A stretch of DNA of 64,000 nucleotides from M3007 sp964484205 (GCA_964484205.1 CAZAEZ010000003.1:178924-242923), one strand, 5' to 3'; shown: positions 26,159 through 35,230, counted from the stretch's first letter. The notes: generated by a model from the sequence alone, not told the origin. Numbers and translations are program-made.

Positions 26159-28282
26159 TCATTGGCGGTCAATGGTAGCCGCGCCATCCACTTTTACGGA
26201 ACTGGTGGCATCTGATTTTACTTTGATGTAATTTTCAACATTGACCCGGGCATTGGAATTTTCGGAAGCGGAAATGTCGGCGCGACTTACCCGCCAGCCG
26301 GAAGCTTCCAGTTCGGCATTTTCGGATAAAACCGCGTTCAGTTGGCTGCCATTGCCAATCAATTCCACACGGCTTTTTTCAGACAGGGCAAGGGTTAATT
26401 CGCGGGAATCGAAAAAGCCCCGCACTTGAGTATTTCCCTTTGCGGTAATGGATGACTGTCCTTCTTCGAATCCCCGTATCGTCACAGTGCCCGTATTATT
26501 CGCGACCAATGACGTAAAAACCGGGGTTTTGATGACACAGCGGAGCTGACCGCTCAACGATTTTTCGCGGGTAGTCAGGGTGAGGTTGTCTCCGGAACGG
26601 ATAATTTCGAGGGCATCGCGTTCGCTTGCCGGTCCGTCAAATTCAATGCTGAAGTCGTCGCCTTCGATGATTTCTGTTTCAAAATTTCCTTCCAGGAAAA
26701 AACGCTCGTAATTGCGCCCGCTGCGGTAGTTGCGGTCGCCAAACTGCGGGCAGTCGGCACAAACGAGGCCGCGATCAGTCATGCGAAACGCCTTGCCGGG
26801 GTTGCGATAAACGGAGTATTCCCGGTCGGAGTCGGCGTAATCAATATCCCAAACCCTGCGGTTGATCACATCGTCGAATACGATATACTTGCCTTCCGGC
26901 ACACTGATGTTTAACCGAACCTCCTGAACGCGCCATTTTTCGCCGGAAGGAATGCCATAACCGGTGGGTACGCGCAGGGATTTCCCATCAAAATTGACGT
27001 CAAAAATGGTGTTGGCTGCATTGGAAACCGCATCGGCATTGGTGGTTCCGCGTGCCCGGATCGATTGGGTGCATTCGAAGCGGTTTGTTTCGCTGCGCCG
27101 GACGTTGATCCGAACCATTTCGTTGATTTTCAAACGGTCGTTGTCGATAAAAAGCCCGCCATCATCGTTGAACCAGTCGTCATTGTGGCCGGATATGCTG
27201 CCAGCCCAGTTGACATGCAAGGTGTCGGAGCGCAAGTCCGACAGATCAAGGTTGCTGGAAACGGTGCCGCTTTGCCGGAAGTTGGTGGCAGCCCAGCCGC
27301 CAAGAAGCACCAGGGAGATAAAGTTCAGCACCCAAAGAATGCTCATGCCCGACCCCAGCCAGGCCGGCGGTTTATAGCGAAAAATGGTTCGGCCCAGCCA
27401 CAAGACCAAACCTACGATCGGTATCCCGATCAGGAAGATACCGTTGAAAAATCCCAGGTACGTTGCGCTGGTGGATAAGGGGCTCAAATAGGAAATGTAG
27501 GGCGCAGCAGTGAAAAAAGCCACAATGCCGCTCACCCAGGCCGTCGCCAGCCCGAGTACCATCATCACGGCGATGAAAATGATAAAGCCCAGGATAAGTT
27601 TGCCAAACACCGTCAGGCAACCGCTGGCTATGTTCGCCGTTGTACGCCCCGCCGAGCTGCTTCCGGCGCGGGCGCCCAGGTCGTTCACTTTTTTGGAAAG
27701 CCGCTCTACGCCATGTTCGATTTCGCGGGCGATGTTTTCCACATTAGCCGTTTCGCCCCGCATAGCGAGGCGTTCGGCGGCAGTGCGTGCCGGGGGAATC
27801 AGAATCCACAGCAGGAGATAGGCGGGTACCCAAAAACCGAAGGAGAGCAGGGCCAGGGCGATAAAAATGACCCGCATCCAGATGGAATTTTCCATGCCAA
27901 AGTAGGCGGTCAGGCCGGAGCAAACACCGCCGATTACGGCGTCTTCTTCGTCGCGGAACAGGCGCTTGCCCGGGCGGAAGGTTTTTTTACCGGATTTGCC
28001 GGAATCGCGGGTTTCCACGGGTTCGCCGCCGAAATCTTCCGGTTTACCCATAATTTCAATGGCAGCTTCGACGTCGGGCAGCATGACAATGGTGCGGTTG
28101 CCCAAATTCGTGCTGATCAGCTCGCCCAACCTGGATTCGATGTCGTGCATGATCTCGTCGCGGCCTTCACTTTCACTGAACCGCCGCCGAATGCTGTCCA
28201 GGTATGCCTGCAAGTATTCGAAGGCATCATCATCTATGGTGAGTGCATAACCGCCAAGATTGATATTCAGTATCTTATTCAT
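26159..28282 (-). CDS. PspC-domain membrane protein with C-terminal GIN (DUF2807-like) adhesin fold
   Basis: 707 residues. The N-terminal about 90 residues (NINLGGYALTIDDDAFEYLQAYLDSIRRRF) form a small cytosolic domain usually found before PspC in Bacteroidota. The PspC domain follows (RLFRDEEDAVIGGVCSGLTAYFG, with a helix IALALLSFGFWVPAYLLLWIL), then three or so more membrane helices up to residue about 330, and an extracytoplasmic beta-rich half with GIN-type short repeats (SLSGQLRCVIKTPVFTSLVANNTGTVTI, SRVELIGNGSQLNAVLSENAELEASGW). PspC proteins sense or respond to envelope stress (family knowledge). The PadR regulator gene is 89 bp upstream in the same direction, a conserved pairing. Confidence 0.88.
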   Translation of the reverse strand: MNKILNINLGGYALTIDDDAFEYLQAYLDSIRRRFSESEGRDEIMHDIESRLGELISTNLGNRTIVMLPDVEAAIEIMGKPEDFGGEPVETRDSGKSGKKTFRPGKRLFRDEEDAVIGGVCSGLTAYFGMENSIWMRVIFIALALLSFGFWVPAYLLLWILIPPARTAAERLAMRGETANVENIAREIEHGVERLSKKVNDLGARAGSSSAGRTTANIASGCLTVFGKLILGFIIFIAVMMVLGLATAWVSGIVAFFTAAPYISYLSPLSTSATYLGFFNGIFLIGIPIVGLVLWLGRTIFRYKPPAWLGSGMSILWVLNFISLVLLGGWAATNFRQSGTVSSNLDLSDLRSDTLHVNWAGSISGHNDDWFNDDGGLFIDNDRLKINEMVRINVRRSETNRFECTQSIRARGTTNADAVSNAANTIFDVNFDGKSLRVPTGYGIPSGEKWRVQEVRLNISVPEGKYIVFDDVINRRVWDIDYADSDREYSVYRNPGKAFRMTDRGLVCADCPQFGDRNYRSGRNYERFFLEGNFETEIIEGDDFSIEFDGPASERDALEIIRSGDNLTLTTREKSLSGQLRCVIKTPVFTSLVANNTGTVTIRGFEEGQSSITAKGNTQVRGFFDSRELTLALSEKSRVELIGNGSQLNAVLSENAELEASGWRVSRADISASENSNARVNVENYIKVKSDATSSVKVDGAATIDRQ

Positions 28283-28371
28283 TGTTTGAAGTTGGTTGAG
28301 AGAATGTGGGTGGTTTTGGGTTATTGCGTTTGTAGTACAGGATGTGTGGGGTGGGTTTAGGCGTTCTGAAT

Positions 28372-28797
28372 TCAGGCATCCGGGGGGAATGGTTCGATGT
28401 TGAGGGGCTTGGGTGCGTCGGAGTCATCCGCACCGGGCTTCTTTTTCTTTTTGTTTTTGGCGGAGGTTACATTCGTCGCAATGGTTTCGTCGACGGCTTG
28501 CACCAGGCTTTGCCAACTGCCGGTCAATTCCTCCAGAAATTGCCTGCCGGTATCGGTGATGGTAAAATACTTACGCGGAGGGCCTTTTTCACCTTCCCGC
28601 CAGATATAATCCACTAAACCGTCGTTTTTCAACCGGATCAGCAAGGGATACAAGGTCCCTTCCTTTACCAGGACATTGGTGCCTTCCAACTGCCGGATAA
28701 TCTCCGGCGGGTAGGTTTCCCGACCGGCAATTACCGCCAGCACGCACATCTCCAGGACTCCCTTGCGCATTTGTGCTTTGGCATTTTCTAAATCCAT
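28372..28797 (-). CDS. PadR-family transcriptional regulator
   Basis: 141 residues. The winged helix spans residues 8-95: MRKGVLEMCVLAVIAGRETYPPEIIRQL, then LVKEGTLYPLLIRLKNDGLV and the wing DYIWREGEKGPPRKYFTITDTGRQFLEEL, all standard PadR blocks. A shorter tail is lysine-rich. It sits at the head of the PspC gene and is probably an autorepressor of that two-gene operon; a symmetrical sequence overlaps its promoter. Confidence 0.92.
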   Translation of the reverse strand: MDLENAKAQMRKGVLEMCVLAVIAGRETYPPEIIRQLEGTNVLVKEGTLYPLLIRLKNDGLVDYIWREGEKGPPRKYFTITDTGRQFLEELTGSWQSLVQAVDETIATNVTSAKNKKKKKPGADDSDAPKPLNIEPFPPDA

Positions 28798-28863
28798 GTT
28801 TTTGTTTTTTTAGTTGTTGCCTCGGACCGGCAGGTTTTTAGCAATGCCGGCTAGTTGATGGCA

Positions 28864-28916
28864 CAAACATATGGCTAATCTAGGTAGTATGCAATACAAG
28901 GAAGTTAGCTTAGCCT
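28864..28916 (-). promoter_or_regulatory. padR promoter with overlapping dyad
   Basis: On the minus strand, TATGTTTG (28864-28871) is a -7 box, with a TTG 20 bp upstream (28892-28894). The promoter is embedded in a dyad: GGCTAA (28874-28879) and TTAGCC (28909-28914) flank GTAT-gca-ATAC (about 28887-28897). The rest of the 357-bp gap to 29155 is AT-rich and has no other feature I can support. Confidence 0.5.
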
Positions 28917-29154
28917 GCTATTTTTTTATGTAAAATATTTTTTCACACTTCTTTCAATCTAGTTCTAAAACGCGAAATGCGCTGATAACCAGTAATTTAG
29001 TTAGGGTCTTACAAATGCGGTTCAGGGCAAAATCCACGGCTTTGCCTTTTTATCCGGGGCGTCGTACATTTTTATAAAAAAATATTTTAACATAATTTTA
29101 AGAAAAGATTAACGTTAGTAACCTCATTCGTTTAACCAAACAAAATCCATTGTT

Positions 29155-30036
29155 ATGAAAAATGTATTGCGAATGCTCAACAGCCGAGTGCTTCTGCTTT
29201 TTATAGTGGCGGGTTTGCTGGCGCCGTCCTGCACTCAAGTGTATTTTGAAAAGCCGGTACCCCAAAAAGCGGCCGAAATGCAGACAATCCCGGCCGACTG
29301 GACCGGTGTTTACCAGGCCGAGCCGCTTGGGGTGGAGGATCCGACGTTGATGGAGCAGCTTTTCTCACAGTGTTTTCGCCTGGAGCGGCTGAGTGAATCC
29401 CGGTTATTGATTGCCTCGGAATACCGGCTGCATGAAAAAGATATTCCGCGTTTGCGCAGTGCGCTTGACGAGCAAAAGGCATCCGGCACTTTACTCGACT
29501 ATCAATTGTCTGAAAACATGCTTTTGTGTACAGTCGCCACGGAAGAAGGCGGCACGGAACAGCATTACACGGCGCTGCTTAAAAAAGGGAGCTGGTATAT
29601 CCTGACGCAAACAATCGCCCCGGTTCAGCTTTTTGATCTTAAAACCGGCAATAAAATAAACTATGACCTGAAAAGCGGCGCAAGCATATCCTCACCGTGG
29701 TTGCCAGAGGCCGACAGCATAAGCAGTGAGCGGACAACTTTGGTGGCCCGGCAAAATCAAAAGCGCTGGTATTTCAACACCTGGGAGGCAAGTGCGCAAA
29801 AGTGGACCTTGCTTTATGTGGAACAATCCGGAAAGGATCAATTGCTCGTCAAGCAATCCCAATTGCAAAATCCGGAAGCGTTTAAAAACAAGATCGAATA
29901 TTTTAATCGCATTACGCCGTTCCGGGAGGTGGAGTCCGATCATTTTGAAATTGACCCGACCGATGCGGCCCTGGAAAAATTGCTGGCGGAGAAAGACTTG
30001 TTTCAAACGACCTATCTGCGCAGAATTGAAGAATAA
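29155..30036 (+). CDS. Lipoprotein of unknown function
   Basis: 293 residues with a lipoprotein signal peptide (MLNSRVLLLFIVAGLLAPSC; the lipobox Cys follows LLAPS). The mature part has no domain I recognise. It is mainly alternating beta-strand patterns with conserved-looking WTGVYQAEPLG near the start, the kind of opening seen in lipocalin-like Bacteroidota lipoproteins. It probably faces the periplasm or cell surface. Convergent with the cytochrome c gene and separated from it by a strong hairpin. Confidence 0.7.
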   Translation: MKNVLRMLNSRVLLLFIVAGLLAPSCTQVYFEKPVPQKAAEMQTIPADWTGVYQAEPLGVEDPTLMEQLFSQCFRLERLSESRLLIASEYRLHEKDIPRLRSALDEQKASGTLLDYQLSENMLLCTVATEEGGTEQHYTALLKKGSWYILTQTIAPVQLFDLKTGNKINYDLKSGASISSPWLPEADSISSERTTLVARQNQKRWYFNTWEASAQKWTLLYVEQSGKDQLLVKQSQLQNPEAFKNKIEYFNRITPFREVESDHFEIDPTDAALEKLLAEKDLFQTTYLRRIEE

Positions 30037-30048
30037 AATTCAGGTAGC

Positions 30049-30080
30049 GTTGGGCAGCGGCAAAACTGCCGCTGCCCAAC
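30049..30080. terminator. Hairpin between convergent genes
   Basis: A perfect 14-bp GC-rich stem (GTTGGGCAGCGGCA / TGCCGCTGCCCAAC) with a 4-nt AAAC loop in the 52-bp gap between two convergent genes. It has no T-run, so it may stop transcription by structure alone or be another short palindrome insertion. Confidence 0.6.
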
Positions 30081-30088
30081 AACCATAG

Positions 30089-31063
30089 CTATTCACTGGC
30101 CTGGTACCGCGCTACCGCATTGTGGAGTGGTGGTACCGTTTGCAGGTAGGCCCAAATTGCGTGCACTTCCGTATCCGAAAGGGTGGTGTGCGGAAACATC
30201 GGGTAATACAGCGGCCCGCCCCTGGGGTTTTTCCCAAATTTTACGGCATCGTAAAACTGCTGTTGCGTCCAATTGCCGATGCCGGTTTCCTTGTCCATGG
30301 TAATATTTGCAGAAGGCACCAGCACGCGTTCCATATTGATCATAGGGTTGCCGCCACCGTAAAACCCTTCGCTTTTTTCGGGAACCAATTCATTCATCGT
30401 TTTGAAATCGGCTGAATGGCAGCCGAAACAAGCACACAGCGCGTCGGCCACATACCGGCCAAAAGCGACCTGGTCGGTGGTATCCGGTATGGTAATGGTT
30501 TTTTCCGGCAAAGGCAGCGGTTTGAAAACCATGTTGGCCAAAAACTTGACGAGGAAGTTTGGCTTATTGGGCGGATTCTCCCGGGTATCCGCGGCCAGCG
30601 AAGGTTCGTCGGAGTGCAACCATGCGATGATCGAATAGATATCTTCATCGGCCATCAAGGGAAACTTCGGCATGTACGGTGGTGCATAGGTGCCGTCTTT
30701 TCGCAACCCGGTGCGCAAAAAATAATATAGCTCCCCATCCGTCCACGCACCGATACCATGCACCTTGTCTTGTGTAATATTATAGGAAGCCAGTGTGCCG
30801 AATTCCTCCGGGATGTCGGGTAATACCTTCCCGGTCATTTTCCCATCGGCGCCCCGGTGGCATTCGTTGCAAAGCAAGGTGGCAATTTTGGCGCCGCGCT
30901 CAACATACGCACTATCGCGCGGGACCTGCATGGAGGCAACTTCCGGGGGAATATTTACGTCGTAAGTAGGGATGCCCTTCCAGGCAATGTAGGCAGCAAA
31001 GCCGCCGATTCCGAGGGCCAGCAGCCCAATCAAAATTCCAAGGATTTTAAGTACGCGTTTCAT
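30089..31063 (-). CDS. Dihaem cytochrome c, membrane-anchored
   Basis: 324 residues. An N-terminal uncleaved helix (VLKILGILIGLLALGIGGFAAYIAW) anchors two class I cytochrome c domains. Haem-binding CXXCH motifs are CNECH (about residue 66) and CFGCH (about residue 217). Methionine axial-ligand candidates lie in YMPKFPLM and in PMFPHTT-type loops. The pattern resembles the cytochrome subunits of membrane dehydrogenases, but no dehydrogenase is adjacent. It probably transfers electrons in the periplasm. Confidence 0.88.
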   Translation of the reverse strand: MKRVLKILGILIGLLALGIGGFAAYIAWKGIPTYDVNIPPEVASMQVPRDSAYVERGAKIATLLCNECHRGADGKMTGKVLPDIPEEFGTLASYNITQDKVHGIGAWTDGELYYFLRTGLRKDGTYAPPYMPKFPLMADEDIYSIIAWLHSDEPSLAADTRENPPNKPNFLVKFLANMVFKPLPLPEKTITIPDTTDQVAFGRYVADALCACFGCHSADFKTMNELVPEKSEGFYGGGNPMINMERVLVPSANITMDKETGIGNWTQQQFYDAVKFGKNPRGGPLYYPMFPHTTLSDTEVHAIWAYLQTVPPLHNAVARYQASE

Positions 31064-31150
31064 ATATAGGACATTTGGTTAAAAAAACAAGTTTGAAAGC
31101 GGGCGAGCAGGTTTTTCAGACTTGCTTTTCAGGCGGGATAAATCTTTGCC

Positions 31151-31158
31151 CAAATGTA
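31151..31158 (-). promoter_or_regulatory. -7 box TACATTTG (minus strand) for the cytochrome c gene
   Basis: CAAATGTA on the plus strand 88 bp upstream of the cytochrome start. The 371-bp divergent gap 31064-31434 otherwise holds an AT-rich tract (31200-31360) and the sigma-factor promoter. Confidence 0.45.
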
Positions 31159-31371
31159 TAAAAATACGGGCAAACGGTATATTACACAGGGCAAACGCAA
31201 TGTTTTCAAAGATTAAGACAGTTTAGAACTTTCAGTTTTTTTTGAAAATAATAAAAAAAATGGAGCAAGTCTAAATAGTACAAGTAACTGATTTTTAAAT
31301 TCTTACAATGAATATAGATGTTTAGACACTAAAGTTTGTGAAAATTTAACATTTAAATGTTTAACAAAAAC

Positions 31372-31402
31372 TTGTCGGAAGTTAAACAGGGCCATATCTT
31401 TG
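31372..31402 (+). promoter_or_regulatory. Bacteroidota-type promoter of the ECF sigma gene
   Basis: TTG (31372-31374), 20-bp spacer, TATCTTTG (31395-31402). Transcription would start near 31409, which excludes the in-frame ATG at 31357. A good ribosome-binding site (AAAGGAG, about 31422) precedes ATG 31435, stronger than is usual in this phylum. Confidence 0.65.
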
Positions 31403-31434
31403 ACCTATCAAAAACGACAATAAAGGAGATAGCC

Positions 31435-31953
31435 ATGACAAACTTTGAATTTAACAGCAAGCTGAGTGGGTTAACCGCGCTTTTGCACTCCTTTGCCTAT
31501 AACTTGACAAAGAATTCAGAAGACGCAAAAGACTTATACCAGGAGACAGCTTTCCGGGCCTTGTCCAACCGTGAAAAATTTCAACCGGGTACCAATTTTA
31601 AGGCATGGATGTTCACGATCATGAAGAACATCTTTATCAACAACTACCGGAAGAAAGTCAAATCGAACACGATTCTTGACACGACGGACAACCAGTACTA
31701 CCTGAATTCCGGCAGCCATGCTACCGGAAATGCCGCAGAAGGCGAGATCATGCTCAAGGAACTGAACAATATGGTTTCGGCCTTGGACGATAGCATCCGC
31801 ATCCCGTTTCTGATGCACTTTGAAGGGTTCAAGTACCAGGAAATTGCCGACGAACTGTCGCTCCCGCTCGGAACAGTAAAAAGTCGCATCTTTTTTGCCC
31901 GCAAGGAGCTTAAAGAGAAAATCTTGTCCAATTACGGGTTCCACCCAAACTAA
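31435..31953 (+). CDS. ECF RNA polymerase sigma factor
   Basis: 172 residues. Sigma region 2 (FAYNLTKNSEDAKDLYQETAFRAL, then FKAWMFTIMKNIFINNYRK) and region 4 (IPFLMHFEGFKYQEIADELSLPLGTVKSRIFFARKELKEKI) are complete. The closest recognisable type is the Bacteroidota ECF group often annotated as a sigma-24-like stress factor. There is no adjacent anti-sigma gene, so regulation is probably transcriptional. The gene is monocistronic, with its own promoter and intrinsic terminator. Confidence 0.93.
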   Translation: MTNFEFNSKLSGLTALLHSFAYNLTKNSEDAKDLYQETAFRALSNREKFQPGTNFKAWMFTIMKNIFINNYRKKVKSNTILDTTDNQYYLNSGSHATGNAAEGEIMLKELNNMVSALDDSIRIPFLMHFEGFKYQEIADELSLPLGTVKSRIFFARKELKEKILSNYGFHPN

Positions 31954-31989
31954 ATGCGAGTCACCCCCCAGGCAGTAAAACACATGAAG

Positions 31990-32017
31990 AGCCATTCCGA
32001 AGGGAATGGCTTTTTTT
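31990..32017 (+). terminator. Intrinsic terminator of the sigma gene
   Basis: A 9-bp stem AGCCATTCC / GGAATGGCT with a GAAG loop, followed by a run of T (32011-32017). Confidence 0.85.
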
Positions 32018-32039
32018 ATTCCGGGTCCCAAAAAGGCGG

Positions 32040-32825
32040 CTACAAACTCCGGGTACGCCCCCCATCCACCGGCAGATTGATCCCGTTCACATAGCCGGCT
32101 GCCGGGCTGGCCAGAAAAGCCACCACTGCCGCTACCTCGGCGGGCTCGGCGAAGCGGCGCAGCGGAATCAGATTTTGAAATTGTGCCTCAACGGCTTCCA
32201 CGGTTGTCTTGCTTGCTTCCGCACGTTTTTCAATGATTTCACGCAACCGGCCGGTGCTGGTATAACCCGGCAACACATTGTTGACGGTGACGCCGAAACG
32301 CCCCACTTCATTGGCCCAGGTTTTTGCCCACGATGCCACAGCCCAGCGCGTGGTATTGGATACCCCAAGATTGTCGATGGGCTCTTTAACGGACGTACTG
32401 ATGATATTGATAATTCGGCCATAGCCGGCGGCCTGCATGCCGGGCAACACCGCCTGCGCCAGCAACTGGTTGCAAATGAGATGGTTGTGATAGGCGCGCA
32501 AAAACGCTTCCGGGGTCGCTTCGGTGATTGGCCCGCCGGGTGGGCCGCCCGTGTTGTTGATTAAAATATGGACGGGTTGTTTGCGCAACAGCTCCGCAAT
32601 TTTTGCCAGCAGGATCTGGCTGTCGTCAAAATCGGCGATCAGGTACCGGTGCTGCTGCCCCTGGCTGGTATCCAGTTCGGCCACTGCTTCCTGCAGCGTG
32701 CGTTCGGTGCGGGCGACCAAGGTAACCTGTGCGCCAAGCCTGGCCAGTTCAATCGCTGTTGCCCGGCCAATGCCGGCACTGGCGCCGCCGACCAGGGCGT
32801 TTTTCCCATGAAGTTCGATATTCAT
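32040..32825 (-). CDS. SDR-family oxidoreductase with non-canonical active site
   Basis: 261 residues from ATG 32825. The Rossmann NAD(P) motif is VGGASAGIGRATA, followed by LINNTGGPPGG and the C-terminal FGVTVNNVLPGYT and GYVNGINLPVDGGRTRSL blocks of classical short-chain reductases. The usual catalytic YxxxK is not present: the aligned stretch downstream of IINIISTSVKEP reads SNTTRWAVA. The same replacement occurs in a recognisable SDR subgroup annotated as 3-oxoacyl-ACP reductase-like, so it is likely a real divergent enzyme or binding protein rather than a broken one. Start of the adjacent GSCFA gene's stop is 35 bp away. Confidence 0.85.
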   Translation of the reverse strand: MNIELHGKNALVGGASAGIGRATAIELARLGAQVTLVARTERTLQEAVAELDTSQGQQHRYLIADFDDSQILLAKIAELLRKQPVHILINNTGGPPGGPITEATPEAFLRAYHNHLICNQLLAQAVLPGMQAAGYGRIINIISTSVKEPIDNLGVSNTTRWAVASWAKTWANEVGRFGVTVNNVLPGYTSTGRLREIIEKRAEASKTTVEAVEAQFQNLIPLRRFAEPAEVAAVVAFLASPAAGYVNGINLPVDGGRTRSL

Positions 32826-32860
32826 TTTTGCTAAAATTTGAGGCACGGTAATGGCCCAAT

Positions 32861-33838
32861 TTAGGAACAAAATTGCTCAAACCAGGCAATTTCCGTTGAA
32901 AAATCAAGCAAGGGGTACTTGCTTTTCAGTTGCTCAATGGCATCCAGTTGCTGTCGCGCAAAAGCCCGGTGCTCTGCTGTGCCGGGGTGCAATGGCCGGT
33001 GTTCAGCAGCAGCCCGTATCTTATCCAGCTGTGTCAGCAGGCGGCGCGTTTCTTCAGAAAAAAAAGTCGCGACAAAATATTCCCAGATGAACGCAACGGC
33101 CGTTTGGCTGGGATGCACCATGTCTTCGGCATAAAACCGGTAATCGCGCAATTCATCGAGCAGGAGTTCGTAGGCCGGGAAGTAATGCACAAAATCAAAC
33201 TGCGCGCATAAGTCAGCGCAAGCCAGCAGCAATACCGCTTTGCTGCGCTGGTTTTCCACAAAACCGTTGCGCAAATGCCGCACCGGGCTCACACTGAGCA
33301 CAACCTGTAGAGCCGGACGTTTTGCGCGAAGCGCTTCGATGGCCGTTGCCAGGGCGTCTACGGTTTCGGCCACGCTGAGGCGGCGTTCGTCAAACCAATT
33401 GGCCGGCGCCTTGTGGTTGTTGGCCACGACTTCACCGGTTTCTTTGAGCACAAACACTTGGGCGGTGCCCAGCGTAAGGAACAGGTAGTTGGTTTTTTCC
33501 AAAAATGCGGCGGTTGTCTGTCGGGCGCGTTCGATGTTTTGTCTAAAGGTTGCTTCGTCGGGGTGGTCGAATGCCCCGTGGTAGTCCCAATGGTAAAACG
33601 AACCTCCGGTTCGTTTTTGGATAGCCAGTTTTTCACCGAACCGGAGGTTCGTTGTACCAGCAATTGACACCGGATTGTACACAATCCCGTTGGGGTTTAC
33701 CAGCGTATTGAATTTCCCTTCCACCAGCTTCCTGCCGATGTGTTCGGTAAAACAAGAGCCAATCAGCAGCAGCGGGTCGGCATGCGTCAGCTGAAATGGC
33801 GCCCGCCAGGGTGGTACAATTGTCCGAAAGCTTTTCAT
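32861..33838 (-). CDS. GSCFA-domain protein with in-frame palindrome insertion
   Basis: 325 residues from ATG 33838. The family name motif GSCFTEHIG occurs at residue about 26, followed by NPNGIVYNPVSIA, FLTLGTAQVFV and VSPVRHLRNG, matching the GSCFA family (related to SGNH/GDSL-type hydrolases; function unproven). Between VSIA and FYHWDYHGAF the protein carries about 20 extra residues (TTNLRFGEKLAIQKRTGGS), encoded exactly by two inverted CGAACCTCCGGTTCG palindromes and their spacer. An in-frame ATG 109 codons upstream is rejected because it runs through the divergent neighbouring gene. Confidence 0.87.
   Translation of the reverse strand: MKSFRTIVPPWRAPFQLTHADPLLLIGSCFTEHIGRKLVEGKFNTLVNPNGIVYNPVSIAGTTNLRFGEKLAIQKRTGGSFYHWDYHGAFDHPDEATFRQNIERARQTTAAFLEKTNYLFLTLGTAQVFVLKETGEVVANNHKAPANWFDERRLSVAETVDALATAIEALRAKRPALQVVLSVSPVRHLRNGFVENQRSKAVLLLACADLCAQFDFVHYFPAYELLLDELRDYRFYAEDMVHPSQTAVAFIWEYFVATFFSEETRRLLTQLDKIRAAAEHRPLHPGTAEHRAFARQQLDAIEQLKSKYPLLDFSTEIAWFEQFCS
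33598..33652. repeat. Inverted pair of CGAACC palindromes inside the GSCFA gene
   Basis: ACGAACC-tcc-GGTTCGT (33598-33614) and CGAACC-gga-GGTTCG (33638-33651) in opposite orientation, 22 bp apart. They are the same family as at 7761 and 40735-40815. The unit is a multiple of three and keeps the frame open. Confidence 0.8.
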
Positions 33839-33910
33839 GGCAGCCCGTTTTTTCTGGGCAAACTTGCTACTTTTACGGCTCTTTTTCAGCAGCCTTCTGA
33901 AATTCGACGC

Positions 33911-35230
33911 ATGGGATTTTTTGAGCGACTCTTTGGCGCAAGCCATTCCAACCTGCCGGATATTCCGTTCGGCCGCTATACCGATGCCTATAAAACGGAA
34001 GCCCAGATGGCTGCCTGGAACCGCTCGCTCGCCCTTTTTGACGAAGACAAGCACCTGGAGGCATACGCCGCATTTTTTACCTATCTCCGTGATGATCATG
34101 CGGATAACGTGCATTGGAAGCAGGAAGACGGCGCCATTCATTTTGAATTTTGGCAGGGCTCCCAACGGATCATCGGCACAGCGACACCGGAAAAAGTGAC
34201 GGCCGAAAGCAAAGTGGCCCGAACGACCGACCTCAACGTCGGGTTTTTGCGGCGGCTGATGGAGTACAACTACAGCCTGAAGTTTTGCCGCTTTGCCCTC
34301 GACCCCGACAACAATCTGGCCATCCGCTTCGATACCCTCGGAACCGACGCCTCTCCCCTAAAATTATTGCATGCCCTGCGCGAACTCGCCATTCATGCCG
34401 ATAAACAAGACGACCTGTTGATCGATGAATTCCGATCGCTCAGCCCGGTGGAAGCGCGCCGGGAAGCCGCTATTCCCGAGGCCGAAAAAGAGGTGAAATA
34501 CAACTACCTGCGCCGGCAAATTGAAGCCACATTCGCGCTCCTCGACAAGGCGGCGCCCGACCCCAACCAATATCCAGGGGGCTATGCCTACCTGATGCTT
34601 TCCACGGCCTTTCGCCTCGACTACCTGCTCCGGCCGGAAGGTTTTCTGATGGACACGCTGGAGAAAATTTACGGGATTTACTTTGCAAAAAACGAGCGCA
34701 CCAACCAGCTGAAAATCATAGCGCTGCGCAAGGAATTTCAAAAAATACTGGACCGTCCCAAAGAACAACTGTTTGCCGAACTGTACCGAACCCGCAGCAC
34801 ATTTGGCATCAACCCGCCGGCAAACCACGAGCGCATTGTTTCCCTCATCGAAGGGGAACTGCCGAACATGGAATGGCACCTCAACCAGAATTACCTGGAA
34901 CTTGCCCTGGCCGTGCCACAGTATATCGTCGGGAACGCCCTTTTTCAAAACGTTCCGCCCAAACCCGATCGCGAGCTGCTGCACTTGTTTTATCAAATTA
35001 CCGAACCGGAGTTTTTCCGTGCACTGGGTTTTCCAACATATACCACCCCCGACGGGCTCCCCAGCAAACGTCCGGTCATACAGGCAATCCGGGCTGTTGC
35101 GCAGCAAAACCGGGCTGTTTACCCGCGTCTGCGCCCGGAACTAAGCCGCCTGGATTTCAGTTCAAGGGTGCTTTTCGCAAAAAGTTTTCTGGAAATGATC
35201 CGGAATTTGGACCTGAGCACGGACAATTAA
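33911..35230 (+). CDS. Protein of unknown function with YbjN/CesT-like region, partner of the downstream protease
   Basis: 439 residues from ATG 33911. No signal peptide or membrane helix. Residues about 50-180 (AYAAFFTYLRDD, IHFEFWQGSQRIIGTATPEKVTAESKVA, VGFLRRLMEYNYSLKFCRFALDPDNNLAIRFDTLG) have the strand-strand-helix rhythm of YbjN / type III chaperone-like folds. The rest is helical, with LLRPEGFLMDTLEKIYGIYF and PNMEWHLNQNYLELALAVPQYIVGNALF. I cannot assign a function. The gene ends 27 bp before a cytosolic trypsin-like protease that has a comparable C-terminal region, so the two probably act together. Confidence 0.7.
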   Translation: MGFFERLFGASHSNLPDIPFGRYTDAYKTEAQMAAWNRSLALFDEDKHLEAYAAFFTYLRDDHADNVHWKQEDGAIHFEFWQGSQRIIGTATPEKVTAESKVARTTDLNVGFLRRLMEYNYSLKFCRFALDPDNNLAIRFDTLGTDASPLKLLHALRELAIHADKQDDLLIDEFRSLSPVEARREAAIPEAEKEVKYNYLRRQIEATFALLDKAAPDPNQYPGGYAYLMLSTAFRLDYLLRPEGFLMDTLEKIYGIYFAKNERTNQLKIIALRKEFQKILDRPKEQLFAELYRTRSTFGINPPANHERIVSLIEGELPNMEWHLNQNYLELALAVPQYIVGNALFQNVPPKPDRELLHLFYQITEPEFFRALGFPTYTTPDGLPSKRPVIQAIRAVAQQNRAVYPRLRPELSRLDFSSRVLFAKSFLEMIRNLDLSTDN

